From positions 2,973,001-3,037,000 of the forward strand of contig NZ_CP116967.1 in the NCBI RefSeq assembly GCF_032050975.1: 64,000 nucleotides of DNA, in the 5' to 3' direction. Every line of letters starts with the position of its first letter. Position 1 is the stretch's first letter. The notes beneath the pieces were generated by a model that was not told where the DNA came from, made no database searches, and saw only the letters and a list, made by a program, of their open reading frames with translations. The translations under genes and the position numbers were made by a program. Shown here one piece after another: positions 54,080-63,547 of the stretch. This DNA comes from Candidatus Nitrospira allomarina (GTDB taxonomy: Bacteria; Nitrospirota; Nitrospiria; Nitrospirales; UBA8639).

Positions 54080-54787
54080 TTACCCTCCGAGAGTTTCAAC
54101 AACTTCTTTGAGACTTTTCATAATACAGGTAAAAATTGGAATATCACGTTTGACATAACGGCTGCCTTCGGTAGAGCGTAACTCCATGACGAGGTCTAGA
54201 AAGTCCTGTGGGGAATCGGTTTCAAAGGCAACCACAAATTCCTGGTCATCCAATCCAAATGAATAGGTGGTATTGAGTTTAACTGAGGGGTACTTATGCC
54301 CAATAGCGATATGTTCATCCATCATGCCTTGTCGGGCGGCTTTGGTGAGCAGATACCACTCTCTGGTTTTTTCAAATGGATATACAAATATATATTTCGC
54401 GCGGCCAGGAGAAATTTTCAATCTTCGACTTTCTTGGCCCTCATGCACGTGATGATCGACGTATATGGATCGTTTCGTCATAGAAAGATAAGAGTACGGC
54501 GTGGTAAGGTACCGTCCCAGGCCTGTAGCCAGGAGCTTTGAACTCATTTCTTGAAACATTTCAAGATCATAGCTAATTCGCCACAACATAAAGTCGCAAT
54601 CACCTCTTATGCCTGTTGTGGTGTAGGGCACGACAATAACTTTGCCGGAATATTCTTCCGCAGCGCGGATGAATTCTTGCTTGCCGAGGTCTCGCTCTTC
54701 TTTGGGAAGACGTCTCCACAAAGGGTCGACTTTATAAAAAGCAAAATTGACAAATTGTTGTTTGGCAGCCTCTTCGGCACCAGCCAT
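54080..54787 (-). CDS. Chlorite dismutase/HemQ-family haem protein without the catalytic Arg
   Basis: 235 residues from ATG 54787, which has GGAGG at 7-nt spacing. The family fold is evident: FAFYKVDPLWRRLP, DCDFMLWRISYDLEMFQ, GLGRYLTTPYSYLSMTK, the KTREWYLL helix, and DEHIAIGHKYPSVKLNTTYS followed by FGLDDQEFVVAFE. His159 corresponds to the proximal haem ligand. By alignment from the GLDD motif, the distal residue that is Arg in true chlorite dismutases (Arg173 of the Nitrospira enzyme as I recall it) is Leu171 here. This argues against chlorite breakdown and for the HemQ/ChdC-like side of the family (coprohaem decarboxylation) or an uncharacterised role. Confidence 0.88.
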   Translation of the reverse strand: MAGAEEAAKQQFVNFAFYKVDPLWRRLPKEERDLGKQEFIRAAEEYSGKVIVVPYTTTGIRGDCDFMLWRISYDLEMFQEMSSKLLATGLGRYLTTPYSYLSMTKRSIYVDHHVHEGQESRRLKISPGRAKYIFVYPFEKTREWYLLTKAARQGMMDEHIAIGHKYPSVKLNTTYSFGLDDQEFVVAFETDSPQDFLDLVMELRSTEGSRYVKRDIPIFTCIMKSLKEVVETLGG

Positions 54788-54975
54788 AATCATACCTCCC
54801 CTGGAAAGAAAACCCGTGTTTTTTTAATCACTTAAAAAAATAGGTCTTAACATCGCTACTGCAATATTGTCAATGAGCCGGTGGCATGATGGCTGTTAAG
54901 ATCCATTTGGAAAAGGAGGAGTCAGAAATAGGACTTTAATCTTGAGGAGGGGAGCACCATTTTAGGTCATAGCCA

Positions 54976-55635
54976 ATGAATCAAATCTTGTTTTTTCGAC
55001 ATTTTTCCTTATGTGTGGGGTCTTTGCTGGGGTTGGTAAAAGATGCTGGTTTTTGGTTTCTTTTGGCAGCGGGGCTGGTCATCTTAGTTTCCTCTCCGGT
55101 GTGGGGTATTGTTCCACATCCCTCGGAATTTCAAATTCTTGAAGCCATCAAAAATGGTCAGGAGGGAGCCCGAAGCCGAACTCCACCCGATAGGCTCTAT
55201 TGGCATTTCGGGATATCTTCTGAAGAAGTTCCTCAGGCTCATGGATTTCTTATGACGAAATTAAATGGAATTGCGGTGATGTCCAGTCATTTTGCTCTTC
55301 GAGGAGAACGTCTCGCATCCCAGGATATTCAGCGAATTCTGGATGAAAAATCCCTTCAAGTCGTGGTGATAATTTTTGGGGATTCACCAACCTTTGCCCA
55401 AGATAGCTATCTGTTGCTTAAACAGGGAGATCGGTTAATCAAGCCTGATCGCATTCGGTTTGATGCCAGAGCGACGCTGCTCAGCCCAAACCAAGGCCCC
55501 CCCATGTATCGTGCAAAGATTGTGGCGTCCTTTAACTATGACGTTTTTGATGTCTTGGCTCAAACCACCGTCAAAGTTTTCCCAGGAACCGGAGGCGAAG
55601 TGACCTTTGATCTAGATTTTGCGTCCATTCCCTAA
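54976..55635 (+). CDS. Exported hypothetical protein
   Basis: 219 residues. A long hydrophobic stretch (WFLLAAGLVILVSSPVWG, about 28-45) looks like an uncleaved anchor or signal peptide. The rest is a soluble beta-rich domain (RLYWHFGISSEEVPQAHGFL; VVVIIFGDSPTFAQDSYLLL; MYRAKIVASFNYDVFDVLAQ). No family recognised. It overlaps by position a TTG extension of the cinA frame but ends before the cinA ATG. Confidence 0.68.
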   Translation: MNQILFFRHFSLCVGSLLGLVKDAGFWFLLAAGLVILVSSPVWGIVPHPSEFQILEAIKNGQEGARSRTPPDRLYWHFGISSEEVPQAHGFLMTKLNGIAVMSSHFALRGERLASQDIQRILDEKSLQVVVIIFGDSPTFAQDSYLLLKQGDRLIKPDRIRFDARATLLSPNQGPPMYRAKIVASFNYDVFDVLAQTTVKVFPGTGGEVTFDLDFASIP

Positions 55636-55693
55636 AGGTCATGGGGATAATGGAACGACTGTGTTTGATGCAATCGGGCTGAATCACTTGAAC

Positions 55694-56974
55694 ATGAAGT
55701 TCCTTCTTGCTGACATCATTGCTGTGGGTTCAGAATTGCTTCTGGGCGGACGCCTCGATAGTAATTCGGTATTCGTCGCACATCTTCTCGCTGAGTGTGG
55801 CATTGAGGTTCGGAAAAAAATCTCTGTTGGTGATCAAAAATGTGATATTCAAGAAGCTCTTCGTGGCTCGATGAAGCGCGCTCATGTGATCGTCTTGACG
55901 GGTGGCCTCGGTTCAACACTGGATGATTGTACCCGTGAGGCTGTTGCCGCGACGCTTCAATGTCCACTGATCAAACGAAAAAAAGCCTATGACAATCTCA
56001 AGGCTTACTATCGACGCTTTGGAAGACCGGTCACACCGCTATTGGCCATGCAGGCTTTTCTTCCTTCCCGAGCCACGATGTTGGTGAATACCGTGGGCAC
56101 GGCTCCCGGTTTTTTGATGCGTAGCGGGCGATCAGTCATTATTGCATTACCAGGTGTTCCTCGTGAGGCCAAAGTTATGATGGTTTCTCAGGTTCAGCCG
56201 ATACTCCGAAAGTTATTCAACAGCAACAGGCACTATTGGCACCATACATTTCAGACTTTTGGATTGCCCGAATCCGATGTTCAAACGCGATTGAATCCTT
56301 TTTTAAAGGACAATCGAAATTTTCAGATTGGAATCTTAGCTTCGCCCAGGGGAGTGACGGTGAGGGTGAGTTGTTGGGTGTTCGACGGCCCACCCGTTAC
56401 TGTGAAGGAAATATCCCCGGGCCTCCTGGAAAGGAATCACATGATTCACCAGATCCGTGATTGTTTAGGCCCCTGGCTCTTTGCCGAAGGTGAACGTACC
56501 ATGGAGGAAATTGTCGGGGAAGTCTTACAAGCCCGTTCCTGGACCATGGCAGTCGCCGAATCCTGTACCGGAGGATTAGTGGCCCATCGTTTGACTGGCG
56601 TGCCCGGCAGTTCGCGTTATGTGAACCGGGGAGTCGTATCTTATAGTAATGAAGCGAAACGAGAACTCGTGGGAGTTCCCTCCTCGACGCTTCGTCGATA
56701 TGGGGCCGTGAGCTCACAGGTAGCCATAGCCATGGCCAAAGGAATTCGTATGCGAAGTCGAGTTGATGTGGGAGTTGGAGTCACGGGAATTGCGGGTCCT
56801 GGGGGAGGGACTCTGAACAAGCCAGTGGGGCTGGTGTATGGAGCGATTGATGGTCCGCATGGGCCTCAGAGTCAATGCTGGAGATTTCATGGGGATCGAG
56901 CGGAAATTACATTGAAGACCTCTCAGGCTGTTCTGGATTTGATCCGACGATACGCCAATGAAGCGGTATTTTAA
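55694..56974 (+). CDS. cinA: CinA-family nicotinamide-nucleotide amidohydrolase
   Basis: 426 residues with both CinA domains. The N-terminal MoCF-like domain has DIIAVGSELLLGGRLDSNSV, VIVLTGGLGSTLDDCTREAV (normally TGGLGPTxDDxT) and VIIALPGVPREAKVMMVSQ. The C-terminal amidohydrolase domain has MAVAESCTGGLVAHRLTGVP, YVNRGVVSYSNEAKRELVGV and VGVGVTGIAGPGGGTLNKPV. It deamidates NMN and may hydrolyse ADP-ribose. GxT with Ser-Thr in place of Pro-Thr is a small deviation. It overlaps thpR by 17 nt, giving a cinA-thpR-recA run like that of many bacteria where cinA is near recA. Confidence 0.93.
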   Translation: MKFLLADIIAVGSELLLGGRLDSNSVFVAHLLAECGIEVRKKISVGDQKCDIQEALRGSMKRAHVIVLTGGLGSTLDDCTREAVAATLQCPLIKRKKAYDNLKAYYRRFGRPVTPLLAMQAFLPSRATMLVNTVGTAPGFLMRSGRSVIIALPGVPREAKVMMVSQVQPILRKLFNSNRHYWHHTFQTFGLPESDVQTRLNPFLKDNRNFQIGILASPRGVTVRVSCWVFDGPPVTVKEISPGLLERNHMIHQIRDCLGPWLFAEGERTMEEIVGEVLQARSWTMAVAESCTGGLVAHRLTGVPGSSRYVNRGVVSYSNEAKRELVGVPSSTLRRYGAVSSQVAIAMAKGIRMRSRVDVGVGVTGIAGPGGGTLNKPVGLVYGAIDGPHGPQSQCWRFHGDRAEITLKTSQAVLDLIRRYANEAVF

Positions 56975-57572
56975 TCAGAAGAGTCTGCGAGTCTTTCTTG
57001 CTGTTGAAATTTCCTTGGATTTGCGCCGGAAGGTGGTTGAACTTCAACGTCGGCTGCGAGAAAGCTTGCCAGTGGTCAATTGGGTTCGCCCTGAGTCGAT
57101 ACACCTCACACTGAAATTTCTTGGTTATGTGGACGCTTCCATGGTGGAACCGGTTTTGACTGCCATTGAGCCTATCCGAACAAGTCAGCCTCCTCTCACC
57201 TTAGAGGTTCAGGGGCTGGGGGTCTTTCCGCATCTTCGACGTCCACGGATACTGTGGATCGGATGTACGGGAGATATTCCTGGCTTGGTCAATCTTGTTT
57301 CACGAATCGAAGGTGCGGTGGAACCGTTAGGCTTTCCTCCTGAGGAGAAGCCCTATTTCCCTCATTTGACTTTGGCCAGGATCAAACATGACCAATCTCA
57401 GGTTGGTGGCGTACTGACTCATTCCGGCTTACTGGAGCAACCTCAGAACCTTGGGATACTCCATGTTGACCGTATCACACTTTTTCGCAGTGAGGTGACC
57501 CAATCCGGTGCGGAATATACGGCTTTGAGGACGGTGCCATTCAATGAGCCTGGATCACATTTTTCAATCTAA
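56958..57572 (+). CDS. thpR: RNA 2',3'-cyclic phosphodiesterase (2H family)
   Basis: 204 residues. LRVFLAVEISLDLRRKVVEL opens the domain. The two catalytic H-x-T-x motifs, IHLTLKFLG and FPHLTLARIK, are intact, with WVRPESIHLTLKFLGYV as the first lobe. It hydrolyses 2',3'-cyclic phosphates in RNA and is also known as the LigT family. It starts 17 nt before the cinA stop and precedes recA by 83 bp. Confidence 0.94.
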   Translation: MKRYFNQKSLRVFLAVEISLDLRRKVVELQRRLRESLPVVNWVRPESIHLTLKFLGYVDASMVEPVLTAIEPIRTSQPPLTLEVQGLGVFPHLRRPRILWIGCTGDIPGLVNLVSRIEGAVEPLGFPPEEKPYFPHLTLARIKHDQSQVGGVLTHSGLLEQPQNLGILHVDRITLFRSEVTQSGAEYTALRTVPFNEPGSHFSI

Positions 57573-57655
57573 GTTAGGCATTTACCTGTTAAAGAGTGTG
57601 GGGTAAGATAGCCGCCACTTTGCATGCTCAGAAATATTGAACAAAAGGATACCCA

Positions 57656-58756
57656 ATGGCAGAACGCGTAGCTCCTCAAAAAGAGACCCAAAAAGACGGA
57701 AAAAAACGAGCGCTGGATTTGGCTCTGACCCAAATTGAAAAGCAATTTGGCAAAGGGGCCATTATGAAGCTAGGGACAGAAGACGTTCCTCGTGATATTC
57801 CGGCCATTTCGACGGGGTCTCTCGGGCTTGATATGGCCTTGGGCATCGGAGGGTTGCCTCGAGGTCGAATCATTGAGGTCTTCGGACCGGAGTCGTCTGG
57901 AAAAACCACGTTGTGCCTGCATGCCATTGCCGAAGCGCAGAAAGCCGGCGGGGCGGCAGCCTTTATCGATGCCGAGCATGCGTTGGATATCACCTATGCT
58001 AAAAAGCTAGGGGTCCACACCGATGATCTGCTGGTGGCCCAGCCGGATACTGGCGAACAGGCTCTGGAGATTGCCGAAACGCTGGTTCGAAGCGGGGCGT
58101 TGGATATCATTGTCGTTGATTCCGTTGCAGCTTTGGTCCCTCGTGCCGAAATCGAAGGGGAAATGGGAGATTCCCATATGGGGCTTCAGGCGAGATTAAT
58201 GTCCCAGGCCTTGCGAAAACTAACCGGGGCTATTTCCAAGTCTCAAGCTTCGGTGGTATTTATCAATCAGATTCGCATGAAAATTGGGGTGATGTTTGGT
58301 AATCCCGAGACCACAACCGGCGGCAACGCTTTGAAATTTTATTCTTCAGTGCGGTTGGATATTCGCCGGATTGAATCGATTAAAGAGGGGCAGGAAGTGA
58401 TGGGGAGTCGGGTGCGGGTGAAAGTGGTCAAAAATAAAATGGCGCCACCCTTTAAACAAGCCGAATTTGACGTCATGTTCGCCGAAGGTATTTCCAAAGT
58501 CGGGGAATTAGTGGACTTAGGCGTTGAGCGTCGAATCGTAGATAAAGCTGGAGCGTGGTATTCTTATAAGGAGGAACGGCTCGGTCAGGGCCGGGAGGCG
58601 GTCAAAACCTTTCTGAAAAGTAATCCGGATATTGCCCAGGACATCGACACGCAATTACGAAACAGCTATGGCCTTTCCGGGGAGCCTCAAAAACAAGAGG
58701 AATCATCCACGCCTGTCAGTCCCAACGCAAAAAAATCAGCTGGGGATCGTGACTGA
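57656..58756 (+). CDS. recA: Recombinase RecA
   Basis: 366 residues. Walker [16 protein letters not shown], Walker [21 protein letters not shown], loop regions [20 protein letters not shown] and [20 protein letters not shown], and the C-terminal acidic end fit RecA. It promotes strand exchange and LexA/UmuD autocleavage. AAAGGA precedes ATG. No LexA-like palindrome was recognised in the 83-bp upstream gap, and recX does not follow; alaS does. Confidence 0.98.
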   Translation: MAERVAPQKETQKDGKKRALDLALTQIEKQFGKGAIMKLGTEDVPRDIPAISTGSLGLDMALGIGGLPRGRIIEVFGPESSGKTTLCLHAIAEAQKAGGAAAFIDAEHALDITYAKKLGVHTDDLLVAQPDTGEQALEIAETLVRSGALDIIVVDSVAALVPRAEIEGEMGDSHMGLQARLMSQALRKLTGAISKSQASVVFINQIRMKIGVMFGNPETTTGGNALKFYSSVRLDIRRIESIKEGQEVMGSRVRVKVVKNKMAPPFKQAEFDVMFAEGISKVGELVDLGVERRIVDKAGAWYSYKEERLGQGREAVKTFLKSNPDIAQDIDTQLRNSYGLSGEPQKQEESSTPVSPNAKKSAGDRD

Positions 58757-58798
58757 TCTGGCCTGGAGGCAAAATCATCTTGAGCAAAAATCATTGAT

Positions 58799-61459
58799 AT
58801 GATTGCAACATCACTTGAGCTTCGGCAGGCGTTTGTAAGCTACTTTTCAAGCCGTGGGCATTCGGTGGTGCCCAGCGGGCCACTCATTCCGCAAGCAGAT
58901 CCTACTCTCCTGTTTACCAACGCGGGTATGAATCAATTTAAAAGTGTGTTCCTGGGTGAGGAATCCCGGCCCTATGACCGGGCCGTCTCCATTCAAAAAT
59001 GTCTGCGGGCGGGGGGAAAACATAATGATTTGGAGAACGTGGGTTTTACCCGACGCCATCACACGTTTTTTGAAATGCTGGGCAATTTTTCATTTGGAGA
59101 TTATTTTAAAGAGGAAGCAATTGCGTTTGGGTGGGAATTTCTCACTCAAATGGCCGGCCTGCCGCCTGATCGATTGTGGGTGACGGTGTTTCGTGAAGAT
59201 CAGGAAGCCTATGATTTATGGCATACACGAATGGGTATTCCAGAGAGTCGCCTTGTTCGTCTGGGTGAAAAGGACAATTTTTGGCAAATGGGAGAGACGG
59301 GTCCCTGTGGTCCTTGCAGCGAAATTCTCATTGATCAGGGTGAGGCATTCGGATGTGGGCGGTCGACCTGTGCCGTTGGGTGTGACTGTGATCGATATCT
59401 CGAGATTTGGAATTTGGTGTTTATGCAGTTTGATCGGGATTCTGTTGGCACACTCAATCCTCTACCCAGACCAAGTATTGACACCGGAATGGGGTTAGAG
59501 CGGTTGGCAGCGGTAACCCAGGGAGTCGCGTCAAATTATGATAGCGATGTGTTCAGCCCTATTTTGGAACGGATAGGGAAAAATACCGGAAAGGTGTATG
59601 GTACTTCCCCAACGGCTGACCGGTCGATGCGGGTGATTGCGGACCATCTGCGGGCGATGACCTTTTTAATCACTGAAGGGGTGTTGCCATCGAATGAGGG
59701 GCGTGGCTATGTCCTGCGACGGATCATGCGTCGAGCCTCACGGCATGGCCGGTTATTGGGGGTGGAGCGAGAATTTTTATATGACCTGGTATTCTCCGTA
59801 ATTGATCTAATGGATTCGGTCTATCCGGATCTTCGTTCGATGAAAGATACGGTTTCTGAGATTGTGCAGGGGGAGGAAACACGGTTTATTGGAACCTTAG
59901 AACAGGCCTTGCCTCTCCTTAATCAAATCCTGGAGGAAGCCAAGCAACAGGGGAGCCAAATCTTAGGAGGGGAAGCGGTTTTTAAGTTATATGATACCTA
60001 CGGTTTCCCCCTGGATTTGGTGGAAGATGCTGCACGAGAAGAAGGGTTGGCCGTCGATCATGTTGGGTATGAGCAAGCGCTAGAGGCGCAACGTGATCGA
60101 GCCAGAAAAACTGCCAGGTTTAGCCAGGCAGATTCTCGAAGCGACCTGGTGAATGCTCTCGGGCAATTCCCTTTGACTAAATTTGTGGGGTATGCCAGTC
60201 AGGAAGATAGAGGGAAACTACTTGCCTTGGTGAAGGACGAGCATGTCATCAAGGAAGCCAAGCAAGGGGAGATGGTAGAGTGTGTCCTGGACACCACGCC
60301 TTTTTATCCTGAAGGTGGTGGACAGGTCGGGGATCAGGGAACGTTGGTGGGCCCATCGGCAAGAATTGTCGTCCATGATACGACAAAGCTGGCAAAGGGG
60401 TGGTTTCTCCACAAGGGCCAGGTCATCGAAGGATCTGTTCATGTTGGCGATGTTCTCACCGCCACGGTACAGGGTCATTTAAGGCAGAGCGCGGCACGAA
60501 ATCATACGGCGACCCATCTTCTTCATGCCGCATTGCGGGAAATTTTAGGTCCTCATGTGAAGCAACATGGATCTTTGGTGGCCCCAAATCGATTGCGATT
60601 TGATTTTTCACATTTCAAAGGATTGACCCCCAAAAATATTGAAGAAATCGAAGGACTGGTGAACGAACAAATCCGTCAGAACCTGACTGTTAAGGTTGAA
60701 GAAATGGAAATTCAGGATGCTCTAAGTCGAGGTGCTCTGGCTTTTTTTGGTGATAAGTATGGTGAGCAGGTTCGGGTTGTAGAAATGGGTTCGTTTAGTC
60801 AGGAATTGTGCGGGGGAACACATTGTGCTCGAACAGGAGATGTCGGTCTGTTTCGTATTGTGTCCGAAGGAGGTATTGCGGCAGGTGTCCGGCGTATTGA
60901 GGCGCTCACGGGCGAGGGAGCTGTGGCCCAAACTCAGCATCAGGAGGCCGAATGGAGAGAATTGGCCGCCGTGCTGAAAGCCGGTCCCAATGAAGTCGTT
61001 GAAAAAGTCAGGAAACTTGTTGGAACCCTCCGTGATACCGAACGCGAATTAGAGCGTGCGAAACAAAAATTGCTTGATCAGCAAGGTGCTGCTCAGGAAG
61101 CGTCGATTCGGGACATAGACGGGATGCCGATCCTTATCCAGCGAATCGATGGTTTGACTATCCAAGAATTGCGAACCTTCTCTGATAAGCTTCGCCACAA
61201 AGTGCCTTCGGGTATTTTGGTTTTGGGGTCGGTCAAAGAAGGAAAAGTTTCGTTATTGGTTATTGTGGCCAAAGAACAGGCTCACAAAATCCCTGCAGGA
61301 AAAGTCGCTCAACATGTGGCTCAACTTGTTGGGGGGTCTGGAGGCGGCCGACCAGATATGGCTCAGGCGGGTGGTAATCAACCAGAACGGTTAGATGAGG
61401 CCTTGCGGAGCGTTTATGACTATGTTGCCTCACACAGAGGTACCTTGAAGGAGGAATAA
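58799..61459 (+). CDS. alaS: Alanyl-tRNA synthetase
   Basis: 886 residues. Class II catalytic core: DPTLLFTNAGMNQFKSVFLG, HNDLENVGFTRRHHTFFEML and TGPCGPCSEILIDQGEAF. Editing domain: HTATHLLHAALREILG and the zinc/editing motif CGGTHCARTGDVGLFRIVSE. A C-terminal oligomerisation domain of about 150 residues ends with GGSGGGRPDMAQAGG. The insertion CGRSTCAVGCDCDRYLEIWN after the core is Cys-rich and may bind metal; it is common in some lineages. Follows recA by 42 bp. Confidence 0.98.
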   Translation: MIATSLELRQAFVSYFSSRGHSVVPSGPLIPQADPTLLFTNAGMNQFKSVFLGEESRPYDRAVSIQKCLRAGGKHNDLENVGFTRRHHTFFEMLGNFSFGDYFKEEAIAFGWEFLTQMAGLPPDRLWVTVFREDQEAYDLWHTRMGIPESRLVRLGEKDNFWQMGETGPCGPCSEILIDQGEAFGCGRSTCAVGCDCDRYLEIWNLVFMQFDRDSVGTLNPLPRPSIDTGMGLERLAAVTQGVASNYDSDVFSPILERIGKNTGKVYGTSPTADRSMRVIADHLRAMTFLITEGVLPSNEGRGYVLRRIMRRASRHGRLLGVEREFLYDLVFSVIDLMDSVYPDLRSMKDTVSEIVQGEETRFIGTLEQALPLLNQILEEAKQQGSQILGGEAVFKLYDTYGFPLDLVEDAAREEGLAVDHVGYEQALEAQRDRARKTARFSQADSRSDLVNALGQFPLTKFVGYASQEDRGKLLALVKDEHVIKEAKQGEMVECVLDTTPFYPEGGGQVGDQGTLVGPSARIVVHDTTKLAKGWFLHKGQVIEGSVHVGDVLTATVQGHLRQSAARNHTATHLLHAALREILGPHVKQHGSLVAPNRLRFDFSHFKGLTPKNIEEIEGLVNEQIRQNLTVKVEEMEIQDALSRGALAFFGDKYGEQVRVVEMGSFSQELCGGTHCARTGDVGLFRIVSEGGIAAGVRRIEALTGEGAVAQTQHQEAEWRELAAVLKAGPNEVVEKVRKLVGTLRDTERELERAKQKLLDQQGAAQEASIRDIDGMPILIQRIDGLTIQELRTFSDKLRHKVPSGILVLGSVKEGKVSLLVIVAKEQAHKIPAGKVAQHVAQLVGGSGGGRPDMAQAGGNQPERLDEALRSVYDYVASHRGTLKEE

Positions 61460-61536
61460 ACTCCCTCAGCATGATGATGTAGCTGCATTGTCCCCCCACA
61501 TGGACCGACGGGGAGCAGGAAAGGGGACGTCGTGAC

Positions 61537-62544
61537 ATGATCCTTGTTCGCCGGACAGTAGTAAGTCTTTTAACGGTGGTAGTTCTGGTCATGGGTGGTT
61601 TTATGTGGATGAATCAACCCATGGGTGGATCAACCCAACCGGTTCTTGTCGAGATCCCACCCGGTACTCCATTTACGCAGGTTTCCCACATTCTCGATCA
61701 CCATAACCTTATTGGATCAGAATGGTTTTTTACGCTTTTGGGGCGTGTGCAGCGGGTCGATCGAAATATCATTCCAGGCGAATATGAACTGAATGCGGGA
61801 ATGCAACCCACCGAATTACTGCACAAACTTGTGAAAGGTGAAGTTTATCAATATGCCATTACCATTCCCGAAGGCTATACCGTTGCACAAATTGCGGACA
61901 TCCTGGATCATAAACGTCTTGCCGTCAAGCAGGATATTTTTCGATTAAGCCATGACCCGATATTTATTCAGAGCCTGAATATCCAGGCCCCTACATTAGA
62001 GGGTTACCTTTTTCCTGATACTTACCATTTTTCTCGCTTTACTCCGCCGGAATCCATTATTCGAACATTTGTTCATCGGTTTCATGATGTGATGATTCCA
62101 GAATTCAAAGACCGGGCAATGGCCATGGGCATGACTCTTCAGGAGGTGTTGACCCTAGCCTCCGTGGTGGAAAAGGAAACGGGGCTGGCAGCCGAACGAC
62201 CCTTGGTTGCCGGAGTATTTCATAATCGTCTCCGGCTGGGCATTCCCTTGCAGAGCGACCCCACCGTCATCTACGCCCTCGAATCGTTTGATGGAAATAT
62301 TCGAAAAGCCGATCTGTCGGTAGATAGTCCCTACAACACCTACAAGGTACGCGGGCTTCCCCCTGGACCCATTGCTAATCCGGGTTTGGCTGCAATTCAT
62401 GCTGCGCTCTATCCTACGACAACCGATTTTGTCTATTTTGTGGCACGGAACGATGGGAGTCATCAATTTTCTGTGACATTAGCGGATCATAATAAGGCGG
62501 TAGACTTTTACCAACGACGATCGATGAGTAAACGTGCTTCGTAA
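61537..62544 (+). CDS. mltG: Endolytic murein transglycosylase MltG
   Basis: 335 residues. N-terminal signal anchor (VVSLLTVVVLVMGGFMWM), a LysM-like domain with IPEGYTVAQIADILDHKRLA, then the YceG catalytic domain: LEGYLFPDTYHFSRFTPPES, LASVVEKETGLAAERPLVAG containing the catalytic Glu, VFHNRLRLGIPLQSDPTVIY and NTYKVRGLPPGPIANPGLAA. It cleaves nascent glycan strands and sets their length. It follows alaS by 77 bp; ruvX, a common partner, is absent. Confidence 0.97.
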   Translation: MILVRRTVVSLLTVVVLVMGGFMWMNQPMGGSTQPVLVEIPPGTPFTQVSHILDHHNLIGSEWFFTLLGRVQRVDRNIIPGEYELNAGMQPTELLHKLVKGEVYQYAITIPEGYTVAQIADILDHKRLAVKQDIFRLSHDPIFIQSLNIQAPTLEGYLFPDTYHFSRFTPPESIIRTFVHRFHDVMIPEFKDRAMAMGMTLQEVLTLASVVEKETGLAAERPLVAGVFHNRLRLGIPLQSDPTVIYALESFDGNIRKADLSVDSPYNTYKVRGLPPGPIANPGLAAIHAALYPTTTDFVYFVARNDGSHQFSVTLADHNKAVDFYQRRSMSKRAS

Positions 62545-62568
62545 GTGATTGATTGTGTAATATCCGTT

Positions 62569-63033
62569 ATGGGTGTTTATGAAGCAATAAGCCGACTGGG
62601 ATTAAAGCTGCCTGCGGCACCTTGTCCAGTCGGGTCATATGTTCCGGCTCGTCAGGCAGGAGACTTAATCTTTGTGAGTGGGGTGCTGCCTTTTCGTGAC
62701 GGGCAAATTGTGTACCCTGGAAAACTCGGGCGAGAGCTGACGGTAGAAGAAGGATCTGCTGCTGCCCAGTTAGCCATGCTAAATGGGTTAGCCATCCTTC
62801 AAGAGATGATGGGAGATCTTGCCTGTCTCAAACAGGTGGTGCGTTTGACGGGGCATGTAGCGTCCGTGGAAGGTTTTGTGGATCAGCCTGCGGTGATTAA
62901 CGGGGCTTCTGATTTGTTGGTTAAGCTGTTTGGAGATACCGGCCGTCATGCCAGATTAGCTCTTGGGGCATTCGAATTACCTCTTCATGCTCCAATTGAG
63001 CTTGAATTGATCGTTCAAGTGTCACACCCTTAA
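62569..63033 (+). CDS. RidA-family protein, long (YjgF/Rid-like)
   Basis: 154 residues, compared with about 128 in E. coli RidA, with an N-terminal extension. AISRLGLKLPAAPCPVGSYV and GDLIFVSGVLPFRDGQIVYP match the trimeric chorismate-mutase-like fold. RHARLALGAFELPLHAPIEL is the C-terminal motif, but the usual catalytic Arg context (RSAV) reads RLAL, so enamine/imine deaminase activity is uncertain. The start is ATG 62569; a GTG at 62545 directly follows the mltG stop. Same strand as mltG, likely co-transcribed. Confidence 0.9.
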   Translation: MGVYEAISRLGLKLPAAPCPVGSYVPARQAGDLIFVSGVLPFRDGQIVYPGKLGRELTVEEGSAAAQLAMLNGLAILQEMMGDLACLKQVVRLTGHVASVEGFVDQPAVINGASDLLVKLFGDTGRHARLALGAFELPLHAPIELELIVQVSHP

Positions 63034-63547
63034 GCTGGTTCGTATTTCTTAATCATCCCTTCAGCGTGTGCCATCCCGACTCCTGCTTTGGTAAGGATTG
63101 ACTCCCCTTGGTCCTGTAGCCGCATCATTTGAGATTTCAGGGGTCGCTATGGTTGGATATCCGAATTGGTTCAGCGATATTTTTTTGGCTTGTTCAAATC
63201 GGAAGACCGCCATTAGGAGCGTCAGGAGATCTTTACATAATGTGGTGTGGGACTTTTTTACTCCCATTTGGTCCTAAAATGGCATTTGGTAAACGAAGAG
63301 TTTAGCTGAAAATCTATGATATAAAATGGCTGTGAATGTTCATCATTCTGTTGGTGCAGTTCTCTAAATTGACGCATGAAAAGATCGCTTGATATAGTCA
63401 TTGTGGACACCCGCTCTGACTTGGTTCCATCCCCTGTGTTGGTAGCCACGAAGTTGGGTTGGCTCCTCTTCTCAGTTTAATTTAATGAAGAAGTCCATTG
63501 TTCATACCTAATTCATTTTTTGAATCAATAAGCAAGGTTTGTTACCT
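63034..63547. other. Intergenic region
   Basis: About 510 bp without a confident gene; reverse-strand frames look like chance. The last 80 bp before the next gene are A/T-rich and may hold its promoter. Confidence 0.4.
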
